Shown: in pieces, positions 12,155 to 23,660 of the stretch | Layout of the letters: each line of letters opens with the position of its first letter | Numbering within the stretch: the stretch's first letter is position 1 | NCBI GenBank assembly: GCA_005656395.1 | Contig: SRSI01000030.1 | Location: 434,001-498,000, forward strand | Source: Strongyloides papillosus | Lineage: Eukaryota; Nematoda; Chromadorea; Rhabditida; Strongyloididae | Length of the DNA stretch: 64,000 nt | Direction: 5' to 3' | Notes under the pieces: model-generated | What the model was told of the DNA's origin: nothing | The model's input: the letters and a program-made list of their open reading frames with translations, nothing else | The model's database searches: none | Translations under genes and position numbers: made by a program

Positions 12155-12307
12155 TATATTTAATAATTTTTTTCTGATTAAATTATTATGTGTAATGTAG
12201 AGTAGATATATTTTTAATAGTTAAAGCAACAACATTAATTATACACATTAAATTGCAAATAAATTATAGTTTTAAATGTTTTGATTGATTTTTAATGATA
12301 ACATGTG

Positions 12308-13675
12308 AAAATTTTTAATTTATCATTCCTAAAATTTTTTCAAAAATGCCCAATTAAAACAGATCTATAACTTCGTTTAAAATTGAATTTAATGAAAGAT
12401 CATAGGATATAATTATAGAGGAGAATCTGGGCTTTCACAAAAGTACTATTTCACTCAAAAATAATTAGTTCAAAAAAATTATTGACTAGAAATGGTGAGC
12501 AGGCCTTCCTAAAAAAGTTTTATCACAATTTCAACATGATGTCTCACCAAGGTTCTTAATATGATTTAAATGTCAATGAATATTTTTCTGGCAAAGTAGA
12601 TCTCAATAAGGCATTTCTGATACAAAACATGATTCATTAAAGTGTTTTTAGTTTAATAAAATATTTCACGTTGCTTTCATTCGTTTGAAAAATGATTTGG
12701 AATGATATTTATGATATAGCAATGAATTCAGTACTCCGAGAATCCATTTGAAACTGCTTGAAAAAAATCATTTTTTTCGTTAGATAAAAGTAATTCTTAA
12801 AGATATTTCAAATACAAATGGTTTCCCAAAAAAGTATTTTTATATAGAGCCCAGTTTTACTTGACTATTCAGTTAAAAGCAATCTAAAAAAATGCTACAA
12901 TTGTGATTATGTTACTTAATTAAAGCATTCATCAAAACTACGCCAAAGATTTTCCCAAGAATGTGTTTTGATCGCAATATGTGATATCAATAATTCAATT
13001 CTTTATATAAGTATATTGCCTATATATGTTTTTAAGATAAGTTCTATACAGAATCCCAAGAATTTATTCTAATTATAAAGATACTGTATGAATTTTCTAT
13101 GTATACGGTAAATAAATCCACTAGAATCTTTATAGAAATAATTCAAAAGTTGTGTAGTCCTTTATCAAATGTTCTCAAAAATAAGATTGTTCTAATTGAT
13201 TTACCAGTATAACTGTAATTTTTTCTTATTATTTGTCCTAGAAAAAATATTTTTCAATTAGAACTCATTTGTATGGAGCTACTTTCTACAAAGAAATCAC
13301 ACCAATAATTCATGTTTTGTATCAGAAATGGCTTTTTGAAGCCTACTTTACCAGAAAATTTTCCATTAACATTTATCCATATAGATAACCTTGGTATCAC
13401 AACTATATTAAAAATTTATGTAATTTTAGTTTTACTTGGGCAACCTTTATATACCATCTAAAATTATTTTTAGAAAACCCCATTTGCCAATTACAACCAA
13501 TAACTTTTTCTACTGATTATTTTTGGGTGATATGGTACTTTTCTGAAAGCCCAGATTCTCCTTTACATTTATATCTCAAGATCATTCCTAAAAGTCAATA
13601 TCAAACCAATTTATAGATGCATTAAAAAGGAGCATTTTGCAATAAATTTTTAACAATGATAAGTTTAAAAATTCA
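12308..13675. mobile_element. degenerate foldback element with long imperfect inverted repeats
   Basis: The left arm (about 12308-12640) and right arm (about 13340-13675) are imperfect reverse complements. Landmarks are GAGAATCTGGGCTTTCA on the left against TGAAAGCCCAGATTCTC on the right, and TTTCTGATACAAAACATG against CATGTTTTGTATCAGAAA. There is no coding capacity. Single right-arm copies recur after esterase copies 3 (28270-28500) and 4 (35410-35600). The element is old and non-autonomous. Confidence 0.65.
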
Positions 13676-15440
13676 GATAATTATAATAAGGAAGATCACT
13701 AAGCATTTAATACAAAGAAATATAGTTAAGTAAAAGTATTATTTATATCTTTGATCATTGTTAACCATTAAAATATTTGAGAATTATGAAAAAAAAGTTC
13801 TGCTTTTCAATGATAGTCAATTTTTTCGAGTCACTCACAATTTTTTCCACTCTAAAAAATCTTTTTTTGTGAAAGCCCTAAATTTTCAGAAAGATGAAAG
13901 CCTGTTTTCTTCTAGAACTACATTTTTTTCTATCTGCGCATTTTTCATACAGTAATATACTTTACCTTTTTAACATAATTTTTCATTTTCAAACCTTAAA
14001 AATAATTTTACTTCGTATTCTTAAGAAAGTAAATTTTACAACTTTAAATTTGAAGTAATAGAATTTTTATTGGGTAATCCCACACTTATCTATGTTATGA
14101 AACAAAAATGCCTCACAGTTATTTTACGCTAGTTTTGACTAAAGTTAGCATAAAAAAAAGTGTTGACATAATTTTTTTAATTTTCAAACACATGAATCCA
14201 TAGTTTAAACGTAGAAACTACCCTTGAGTATTTTAATTTATGAATATATATTGATTACTAATATCATATTTAATATAATAACAAAGAATATTAACAAAAT
14301 TATTAAACCTTCAAACGCTTTAAAGATAATTATTTTCTTCGTAAATATTGGTGAATAAAACCAATAAAAACTTTTTTGTGTTTTGTAGTAAAACCATTTT
14401 TCATATGAATTTTGAAGAAAGATAGTAAAATATGTAATTATGATGTAGTATGAATACATTATTCTCAACAAACAGAGTGGGGCAAAATTAGCATCACAGT
14501 TATACTAAAACTACAAATTTTTTATACAACCCGTTCCTTGTTATTAGTATAAATGAATATCGTTGCCCACAATTAGAAGATATATTTATTTAAAGATCAT
14601 AATTAAAAATATGTTACTATAAATTAAAAATTTCTTATTATAAAAGTTTCATCACTGTTATGATGCATATTTTGATCCACCATCTAAGTGCTTAATGTTT
14701 TTCTTCTGATATTTTAACTTCTTATCAAAATACTAATAATGAATCTTATTGTTATTATGCTAATCTTTGAGGATTAAACTGTTAACATAGAATTCATAAA
14801 TATTATAGCTATATCACACAAAAATATTCCCTAGATTTTGGTTAATTAAAAAATTATTGCCAGAAATTCCAGGATTCCAAAAAAATAATTGAAAGAAATT
14901 ATATATCAGGATTTTTGTTCACGCAAATAAAAGGGATAATGTTAGATATTTTTTTTATTAAGAAATTTCAAAGTTTACTTTATACAAAATTTATGGAAAA
15001 TCTCTTCAGAAATTAGAAGGAGGTTATTTAAATTCAACCGGCGGTTGAATTTAATGTGTATATATTCAACCAACGGTTGAATTTTATGTGTAAAACTCAA
15101 CCTGTTGGTTGAATTTAGATGGGTAAAGTTCAACCGCCGGTTGAGTTTTATGTATAAATTCATAGACAGCTCTTTTAAATCTCCTTTTATGAGGGATAGG
15201 CTACGGCAGTGCTGGACAAGAATGGCATAGCACAAACTTTATCACAAAAGGTTGAGAGGTTGAATCAATACAGTAAAATTCAACCACCAAATTGAATATA
15301 TACACATAAAATTCAACCTCTCAACTATAAAAAAAGGTTGAATTTAGATACAGTGTATATAAATTCAACCTGCTTTTTTCAAAGTGGTTGAATCTTGTAT
15401 CTCCTAAAAAAACGGTTACTAGAAGTAATTACTACAACAA
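13676..15440. repeat. duplicated spacer (with 28440-30240)
   Basis: Non-coding, shared with the spacer before copy 4. From 14226 onward it belongs to the 1.68-kb near-identical tract described separately. Short open frames here are repeated exactly in the second copy, but they show no codon-level constraint and are best ignored. Confidence 0.6.
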
Positions 15441-15909
15441 GTGACTATATTTCATGCAGAAATTTAGTAGGTTGAAGCATTTAATAGTGATAACATCAAT
15501 AGTGTCCGACGGTGTTAATATGACTGAATTCTTGACCTATTGTAAAATTGGATAAGCGATCATAGAAAAACGCGCTCCATGTAACTATTTTTACAAATTT
15601 TTGTATGAAGCTTTTGATCAATGGCTCTTTTGAAGTATATTGTTTTACATATTCAAGAAAAAATATAAACGAAGATTGTAAATTTAATTCAACATCGTAA
15701 CAAAATACGAAGAGGCAAAAAGATGTCATAAAAAACAAAGTTATTACTAAGTGAAACTGTTTATGATGCTGAGGCAGGCAGTTTGTCACAAAACTGACTT
15801 TTTTGGTGATATTATAAAAGAATTTTCAAATAAATTAATAGTCACACAATAGTGAGACAAATACAAAGAAAACAATAGAAAAAATTGCGGATACGGTTTC
15901 TGATTTTTA
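14226..15909. repeat. near-identical 1.68-kb repeat, copy A (copy B at 29003-30686)
   Basis: Every landmark is offset by exactly 14777 bp. By eye I count about four substitutions and no indels across the tract. Outside 14226 and 15909 the two regions remain homologous but fall to visibly lower identity. It contains the palindromic repeat array and the 5' part of an esterase remnant. Confidence 0.85.
15031..15147. repeat. four tandem palindromic repeats, about 32-bp pitch
   Basis: Each unit contains TTCAACC, a 3-nt centre, then GGTTGAA (third and fourth units with one base changed). The left half-sites begin at 15033, 15065, 15096 and 15129, separated by AT-rich spacers. Looser copies of the same half-sites follow at about 15250-15395. 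The exact duplicate array is at 29808-29924. Confidence 0.8.
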
Positions 15910-16170
15910 CTTTAATTGAAAATCAGCTGATTATTATTATAGTGGCAATTAAGAAGAATAATAAGAATGTATACATTTACGAATTCAGAAAACGTTTTGT
16001 AGTAAATTCATGGCAAAATAAATGGGGGCAATGTATGCTTGGAAATTAGAAAGCACAATTAGATACCTATTATGAGATACTGAATTTTATAAAACAACGA
16101 AAAAGGGAGAATTGATATGAAAACAATACAGTTTTATATAACAAAAGGCATATATTTAGAAATATTATAA
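15450..16170 (+). pseudogene. decayed esterase remnant 1
   Basis: Pieces of the esterase family survive in order but with frame changes and stops: a GVNMTEFL-like entry motif near 15520, INGSFEVYCF and the RKNINEDC segment near 15615-15690, then a jump to the KNKCLLNET-equivalent segment near 15730, and finally FRKRFVVNSW and the His-region remnant near 15985-16080. About 300 residues covering the nucleophile region are absent. Two other remnants in the window share the same deletion. Confidence 0.8.
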
Positions 16171-16199
16171 GAAAGTACCGTGATTATTATATATTATCG

Positions 16200-17539
16200 A
16201 CGACTGTAAGTATACAAAATCTTGAAACTATTCTTTATTATATGTAATATTTTTATATAATAAAAATATACTCAATGATAATACTATATTTTTTAGTGAC
16301 TTGACTATATTTTTTTAAAAATATAGAAAATTATTTAGTATTTTTTTTAGAATGATAAAAAATATTTCTAAAAAGAAAACTATAAGCTTAACTACATTTT
16401 TTTACAAAGAATTAATTAATCTTCACATCTTTTTTTAGCTTTATCATTAACTTTGAAATATATTTATTTAATTTCATTAACATCATAATTCATCCTGATC
16501 CTATTTTTATCAAATAACATTAGTGCTAATCTAGATATCAATATTTTTACAAGAAAATTAAACATAGATATTGAAATGATTCTTTAGAAATACTACATAA
16601 CAATTTTTTTATTTATTTAATTTTATTAACACTAAAAATATAAACTTTTAAAATAAATATTTTAGATAATTATTTTCCTTTTAAAGAAAAAATCAAAGCT
16701 TCCATGTTCTTGAAATTGGTGTTTAACAAATTTAAATGCCAATAATAGGCATAAAATTATTTCTATTTTTCATTAGCAATTGATAAAAAATTATTAGTAA
16801 GTTTTAAAAATAAATTTTTATTGAGCTTGAAGAATTGAAAGATTAATATTACTTATTTTTTATAATACATTTATATAACACAACTAAAATTGATAATTTT
16901 GGTTACTTTTAAATACCCTTTATGGAATTTTTTTCATATTAAAAATTTTACATCACAATGCTAAAGATGCAGTTCATAAAAAAGTTTTTAAAAACTAACT
17001 ATAATTTGTATTTGTTTCAATATTACAAACATCTTGAATTGTACATGTATCTGTCTGTTTTTTTACAGGCAATCAAGCAGCATTAGATTCTTAGAGATAA
17101 CAGTTACAATCATTACATTACTAAGATAAAAAAAATTGAAACTAAAAATAGCTTTAAGTTTCATAAAATTAGTGATTTTGATCAAACATATTATGTAAAT
17201 AATGATATATTTTATACGTAACCTTAATAATATAAGTTTTCACAAATAATACAATAAATATACATCATAAAATTTAAATAAATGTATATTTTTTTATCTA
17301 TAATCATAAAATAAAAAAGTATTCGGAGAAATATTTGATATGATAGAAATATTAAAACCTCTAACAAGCTAAAAATTACCATCTTTTTTATATTTATTGT
17401 AAATATTCATAATGTATCATATTTTATAAACTAATTAAACATAATTATGTATAAATAATAGCAAAAAACTTCTTTACATCGCAATTCCACATAATTTTCA
17501 CAAGTTTTCTAACATACTTTTAAAGAACTTGTTAAAATT
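16200..17539. repeat. 5' flank of esterase unit 2 (duplicated)
   Basis: AT-rich, homologous to 1-1163 and 31150-32327. The last ~90 bp before the start codon match those before copy 4 almost exactly and differ from those before copies 1 and 3. No gene seen. Confidence 0.7.
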
Positions 17540-19603
17540 ATGATTTTGATATTATTACCTCTTATTTCATTTTTCCATCTTTCCTTCTGCAATGGAGATT
17601 CAACACCAACAGTAACACCAACAACAACAACGCCACCACCACCAGGAGCAATTAAAGTAAGAGGTGGATATATTCTAGGACATAATCTAGTATGTTATAA
17701 CTTGCAATATTTCTAATTTTTTTAGACTTTTCCAGAAGGCAATGTAACAGAGTACTTAGGAATTCCTTTTGCTCAACCCCCTTATGGTTATCATAGATTT
17801 CTCCCTCCTAAAGAATTGTTAGAAGAGCAATGGGAAGGTACACGTGAATGCGTAACTTTAGCAAAATCTTGTATGCAGCAATTCTTAAATTACAGTTTTG
17901 AAGGATATAATTATACACATCCACGAAAAGATATAAGTGAAGATTGCTTACAATTAAATATGTGGGTTCCAGTAGAAAAAAATGAAAACAAAACTTCTGT
18001 AGTCTTCATATTTGGAGATAGTTTCTTATATGGGTCACCTTCATTGGATTTGAATAATGGATCTGTGCTTGCATTAAAATCTGGGGCAATTATTATTAAT
18101 CTTAATTATAGATTGAGTATCTTTGGATTTGCTTATTTAGGCGCAGATAGTATGGTCAAAGGTAACATGGGTTTATTGGATCAACAAATGGGTTTAAAAT
18201 GGATAAATGAGAATATAGACAAATTTGGTGGTGATAATAAAAGTATTACAATTTATGGTTCTGGTGCAGGTGCAACTTCGGTAACGGCACATTTATTTTC
18301 TAATAATAGCAATGGTCTTTTTAATAGAGCTATCGTTTCTTCTGGAGCAATAACAAATATTTGGCAAACAAATACTAAAGAGATAGCATATTATTTTACT
18401 ATAACTGTTGCCCAAATCCTAAATTGTACAAATGGAGCGAGAACAGACAAAGAAAAAGAAATAATTAATAAAATTTTAAAAGAAATGAAGAGAAATGAAA
18501 GTAAAGTTGATGAAGATACTAAAACATTATTATGCTTACAAAATAAAACAACTGATCAAATAGTAAGCGTAGTTTATGGTTTATACAACGAAACTACTTA
18601 CAGTGTATGCAATAAAACTAATGATAATCGTTCAATCGTAGAACCAAAAATATATACATTTCTTCCAATGGATAATGATACTGTTTTTTTCAATGGATCA
18701 TTATGGGAAAAATATAAAAATAAAACTATTAATAAAGATGTTGATATTATATTTGGAAGAACACAAGATGAACTAACTTATCTCATGCCATTTATGTTAC
18801 AACATATGAATTGTACTTTTAATTCAACACTACAACAAGAGACAATAAGTAGCGGAAAAAAAGATGACAAGAAAAATAAATGTTTATTAAATGAAACAGA
18901 TTTTGAAGGTGTAGCAGATATGATTGCAGATAATGCAATGGATTTCAATGAAGAAAACAAGGATGGATTTGAGAAGGGATTAATAAAAATATATAATAAA
19001 ACAAAAAAACCATTAAAACCTAGAGCAAAAGTTGCTAGAATGATGTCTGATTTCTTTATTCATTGTAGATTAGCGGAATTTGCAGAATATTATTATAATG
19101 CAACTAATGGTAGTAGGAATGTATATTTTTATGAATACAGAAAACATTCGGTGATAAACCCATGGCCCAAATGGATGAACCCTATGCATGCTTGGGAATT
19201 AGAACCCGTATTTGGATATCCAATTAGACATCCTGAGTTATACAATAAAACAAAAGAAACAGACGAATTGAAAAAAGATAGAAGAAAGAGACAAATGACA
19301 GAATCGACGACAACTATAACTGTGAAGCCTGATGTTAATATAACTTTCGAACAGCTTTTTTCAAATATTTCAATGACAACACTTAGAAACTATTCAATAG
19401 ACGGAAATCCTGGTGATGCTTGGATAAAATATTCTGATGAAAATAAAACAGCATTGGTTATAAGTGGAAACCTAAGTGGAGTAAATTACACAAAACCAAA
19501 ATTAACTAGATGTGTTAATTTGCATAAATTAATTAAGAAATTCGAAGATATGCAAGAAAAAATGGAACTAGAATATGAAGAATACGAAGAGGAAGTATTT
19601 TAA
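17540..19603 (+). CDS. secreted cholinesterase-like protein, copy 2 (catalytic Ser replaced)
   Basis: Exons 17540-17689 and 17726-19603 (36-bp intron, phase 0) give 675 residues. The signal peptide is MILILLPLISFFHLSFC, then a TPTVTPTTTT linker as in copy 1. The nucleophile elbow reads GSGAG, so the catalytic Ser is Gly (codon 18263-18265) while the last Gly of the motif is normal. The acid (QDELTYL) and His (MHAWELEPVFGYP) are present. RRKRQ (19280-19294), a furin-type motif, follows the His region. The body is very close to copy 1. The stop at 19601-19603 is followed by an open acidic continuation to TGA 19697-19699, suggesting that the tail was recently shortened. Predicted to be secreted, heavily N-glycosylated and inactive as an esterase. 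Confidence 0.9.
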
Positions 19604-21019
19604 GAGGAAGAACATGAATATCCAATAGAATATAAAAGTATTTATGATTATACATATCAAGATGAAAATGAAGGACAAGAAATAGAACAAAAAAAGTGAT
19701 TAATAATTGGCAACACAATTGTGATATAAATGACCTTCTTTTCATAAAAAGTGTAGATATTTTTATAATAATGTAATAAAAAAACATTAAGCTTATCTTT
19801 TTTCAATCATTACTATTTATACATAGTAACTTGAGATTTCTCTTTATCATGGGTAATATTTATTTATAATAAAAGATATAGTTTATGGTATTATTATAGT
19901 TGTTTTTAAAATTTTACAAATATTTTATTCATATTTTAATAGATACCAAAATATTTTTTTCTCCACAGGAGTGATATATGTTTTCTGATAAAAGATAAAG
20001 TATATTTATTACTTAATAATAAGTACTTACGGATGATAATACTTTTTTTATTTTCCATGATTAAAGTTTAGGAAAATTATATCTCATATGTGCATTTTGA
20101 TGGGAAGATAAAATTTAAGAATATCTTTAGCTGATAAAATTTTATTAGTACAACCCCTGCCAATTCATTTACACACCATCTTTTGTTTACTTCTTTTGAA
20201 ATTAACATTCTTATCAATTCATTTCATGGTTTTTGAGAGACATCTTATTTATCGGGAGAATATTGTTTCTTTTATTATAAACACTATAGTATAATTTTAT
20301 ATTATTATTTTGTGTGCTTACAGTGATTACGTGAATCTACCGCATTATAAAAGCAAAAGTTAATTGAATCTCTCCACCAAATGCATAAAACTTTTTCATT
20401 TCATCAATTGTCATTATAATAAAAAAAACATTTTTTATCAATATACATTTTTTTGAACGATAATATGCCTTACTAAAACTTTGTACATATTATAATTTTA
20501 TAAAATTAGGTTTATATAACAAAAAGGTCAAAATAACTAGAAATAAAAAATTATATTCCTATATTGTATAAAACAAAAGTTTTTTGAGTGTAAAATAAAC
20601 TTAACTTTCCATATGATAAATATGGACTTCAATTAATATTATTTTTTATATTTAAAGGAAAAAAAGTGACATTATATGAAACCTTTTTATATAAAATGGT
20701 ACTCATTTTTAATGAGTAAATACCAGAGTATTGTATTTTTCGAAAAAATCTTTCAATTGCCTTTATATGTCACCCTTCCATATAATATAATTGCTAAAAT
20801 TTCATCATAGCACTTACCTTTTGTTTATTTATTGTGGGTGTTTCAAAAGTATTTATCACTTTGAAGTAAAAGAGAAATCAATTGTAAACAATTGTATGTA
20901 ACAATTACTTACATGTTATAGGGAATAAAAAATCATAAAATAAACTCAAAAATGAATAATAACTTCTATGGAAAAAATGTGTATTTTTAGACATGAAGAA
21001 TGAATTACAAACAAATTTG
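19604..21019. repeat. 3' flank of esterase unit 2 (duplicated)
   Basis: Closely matches 3330-4640 after copy 1. It first contains the open acidic remnant of the coding tail (to 19699). No other gene seen. Confidence 0.65.
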
Positions 21020-21455
21020 GACATAATTATCATTCGCGAATCGGTCGTTTTGGTACTTTGACTTTTGCCTCTGTCAACCTCACTAGCAATATTTAAATTA
21101 GTGTTACTAGGTGTATTAATAAATTTGCATACATTATTCAAAAAAATAAAATAAAAAATGCCATTAAAGGTAACAATTTAAAAATTCTTTTAAATTTATA
21201 ATTTATTTTATTTTATCATTTTTTTTCCTTTTGCTAGCTTTCAATAATAAAAAAATAATTATCAATTAACGACAAAGACTGATTTATTATTTAATAATAA
21301 TTAAAATAAATACCATAAAAAATATGTGTTCAAAAGTTTTTTAGATTCAAAAACGTTATTCTACGCCTATTTTCTTTTATTTCGTTACTATTAATTTTTT
21401 TAAATGGTTGAGGTCAAAGTACAAAACGACCAATTCGCGAATAATTATGAAGTCA
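21020..21455. mobile_element. short TIR element (MITE-like), about 435 bp
   Basis: The left end (ATTCGCGAATCGGTCG then TTTTGGTACTTTGAC, about 21031-21062) is the inverse of the right end (GTCAAAGTACAAAACGACC then AATTCGCGAATAATTATGA, about 21413-21452). There is no transposase. It sits exactly where the esterase 3' flank meets a segment that normally lies before an esterase remnant, so it marks or caused a junction. Confidence 0.75.
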
Positions 21456-22859
21456 TAATAGATCATGTTGTCACCAATTAGAAGATATAGATATTTTAAA
21501 ATAATAATTGAAAAGATGTTACTATAGATTAAAATTTCTTACTAAAAAATTCTACTACAGCTACGATGCATATTTTGGCACACTATCAAATTATTCTAAG
21601 CTTTTATTCTGGTATTTCAACTACTTATCAAAATATAAATCATGAATTTTATTGTTGTTATTCTAATCTTTGAGAATAAAACTTTCTAACAAAATATCAT
21701 AAATATTACAGCTATGCACACAGAAATTTCTCTTGACTTCTGGTTGATCAAAAATTATTGACGAAAATTTCAGAATTTCAGTAAAAATAATTTAAGGAAA
21801 ACATATATCTGTATGTTTTTCCATGTTAATTGAAAGAATAAAGTTAAATATTTTGCATAATAAGAAACTCAGAAATTTATTTCTTACAAAATTCAGGGAA
21901 AATCTCTCCCGAAATTAAAAGAAATATCTTTATGTATATTTAATTACAACTTTGCATTAAATAAACAACAGCTGAAAAATATTAGTGCACAATACTTTAA
22001 GTGAACTTGTTCATATTATGTATTTAAACACTATAACATTTTTATTGAAAGAAATTAATATTTAATCAGTTAATAAAAGAAATAAATCAGAAATAAAAAA
22101 TTAATTTTTAATCAGTTAATCAAAGTAATTAATAAGGAATAAAAAATGAATTTAACGAAATTTTATGATCCTATTTTGCACTTTCTTACATACTATAAGG
22201 TTATTACAATTTCTGGGAATATAGCGGTAAATGAATTCTTTTTAAATTCAGAGCATAAAGTCTCCATATAGCAATACTATTGAAAATTCGAGAAAATAAT
22301 AAACATTATTTATGTTTTCAAAAGAAATAAAGAACTTTAATGAAAACTTAATTGAAAATTAGAAAACCCTTAAAGAAAATTATTTAGTGAGTTTCTGAAA
22401 AGACAATTCAGAAAGTATACTTCTTTTTTAATGATAATCTGCAGTTTACTTAACATAATATTAAATTCTTGGCAATTTTCCAACAAAGTCATTGAGACTA
22501 AGTTTTTAATCATCATGTAAATTTGGACATTTCATCTATAATCATAAATTAAAATATGAAATACCCATAAAAAAATATTTGACAAAATCCAAAATAACAA
22601 ACAAGGAAAAATAACTTTAAGGGCTACTTCCTTCATTTTTTATTATTTTAAATATTTATTATAAACAATGTATCAAAATTAATTAAACGTTAATTTATAT
22701 AAATAACACAGATGACAGATTTTACACCACAAGTTCATAGAATTCTTTAATAACTTCTTAACTTGCATGAAAGAAGTGATTAAAACGATGATTTGAACAT
22801 TATTGTCTTTAAATATCCTTTTTCAACTCTTTAGTTTCATCTAATAACTAACCTCTTGA
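21456..22859. repeat. diverged spacer before esterase remnant 2
   Basis: The first ~450 bp correspond to 14570-15000 and 29345-29780 (shared ACAATTAGAAGATATA and the following TTACTATA landmarks). The palindromic array is not present in this copy. The rest is AT-rich without a gene. Confidence 0.5.
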
Positions 22860-23660
22860 AATTTTAGCACCAACAGAACAACCATCAGAATTAATTAATA
22901 CAACAGTTGGCTATATTTTAGGAAAAAATTTACTAAGTTGAACCATTTATTAGTGATAACATCAATAGAGGTTTGACATTGCTAATGTAACGGAATTCCT
23001 AGGTGACTCATTTACCAAAACCCTAACGGAATCGAATAGATTTTTATCTCTTATAAAATTGGATTGGGTATTATGGAACGACAAACGTTATATAACTATT
23101 TTAACAAATTCTTATATCCACTTCTTGATAGATGGTTCTTTTGAAGGATATAATTTTACACGTCCAAGAAAAAATATAAACGATGGTTGTAGATCTAATT
23201 CAACATTGTAGCAAAGTGTGAAAGGACAAAAAGATGACATGAATAACAAATGAATTACTAGATGAAACTGTTTATGAATCTGCGGCAGGTACGTTTGCCA
23301 CAATTCTGGCCTTTTTTGGTGATATCTCAAAAGAATTCTAAAATTAATTAACAAAGACAAATGAGGATGCACAAAGAAACACAGAGTTAGGAAAAATTGT
23401 TGAAATGGTACCTGAATTTTACTTTGATCGAGAATCAACTAATTATTATTATAGTGCAAATAAGAAGAATAATAAGGATACATATTTTTATGAATGCAGA
23501 AACATTTAATAATAAATCCATGCAAAATAAATGTGAGCAATCCATACTTGGAAACTAGAATACATAGTTAGATATGCACTATGGCAAATTGAATTATATA
23601 CAACAACGAAACAGAGGGGAGTGATATGATAACGATACTTCTTTCAAATAAAAAAGACGT
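22860..23660 (+). pseudogene. decayed esterase remnant 2
   Basis: Begins with GYILGKNL-like coding (about 22910), ANVTEFLG (22986-23010), then DGSFEGYNFTRPRKNIND (about 23125-23185), a jump past the central domain, and the FMNAET...N remnant of the RKRSVINPW region (about 23490-23530). It contains multiple stops and frame changes. It is less complete at the 3' end than remnants 1 and 3. Confidence 0.8.

Noticed and set aside
15031..15147. Resemblance of the palindromic array to a CRISPR
   Set aside because: Repeat cores are only 17-21 bp, spacers are short AT-rich and not unique, and the genome is clearly eukaryotic.
14238..15789. Open frames of 77, 86 and 97 codons repeated exactly at 29015-30566
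   Set aside because: Identity comes from the near-identical DNA tract. One frame is a translation of the palindromic repeats, another runs antisense to an esterase remnant.
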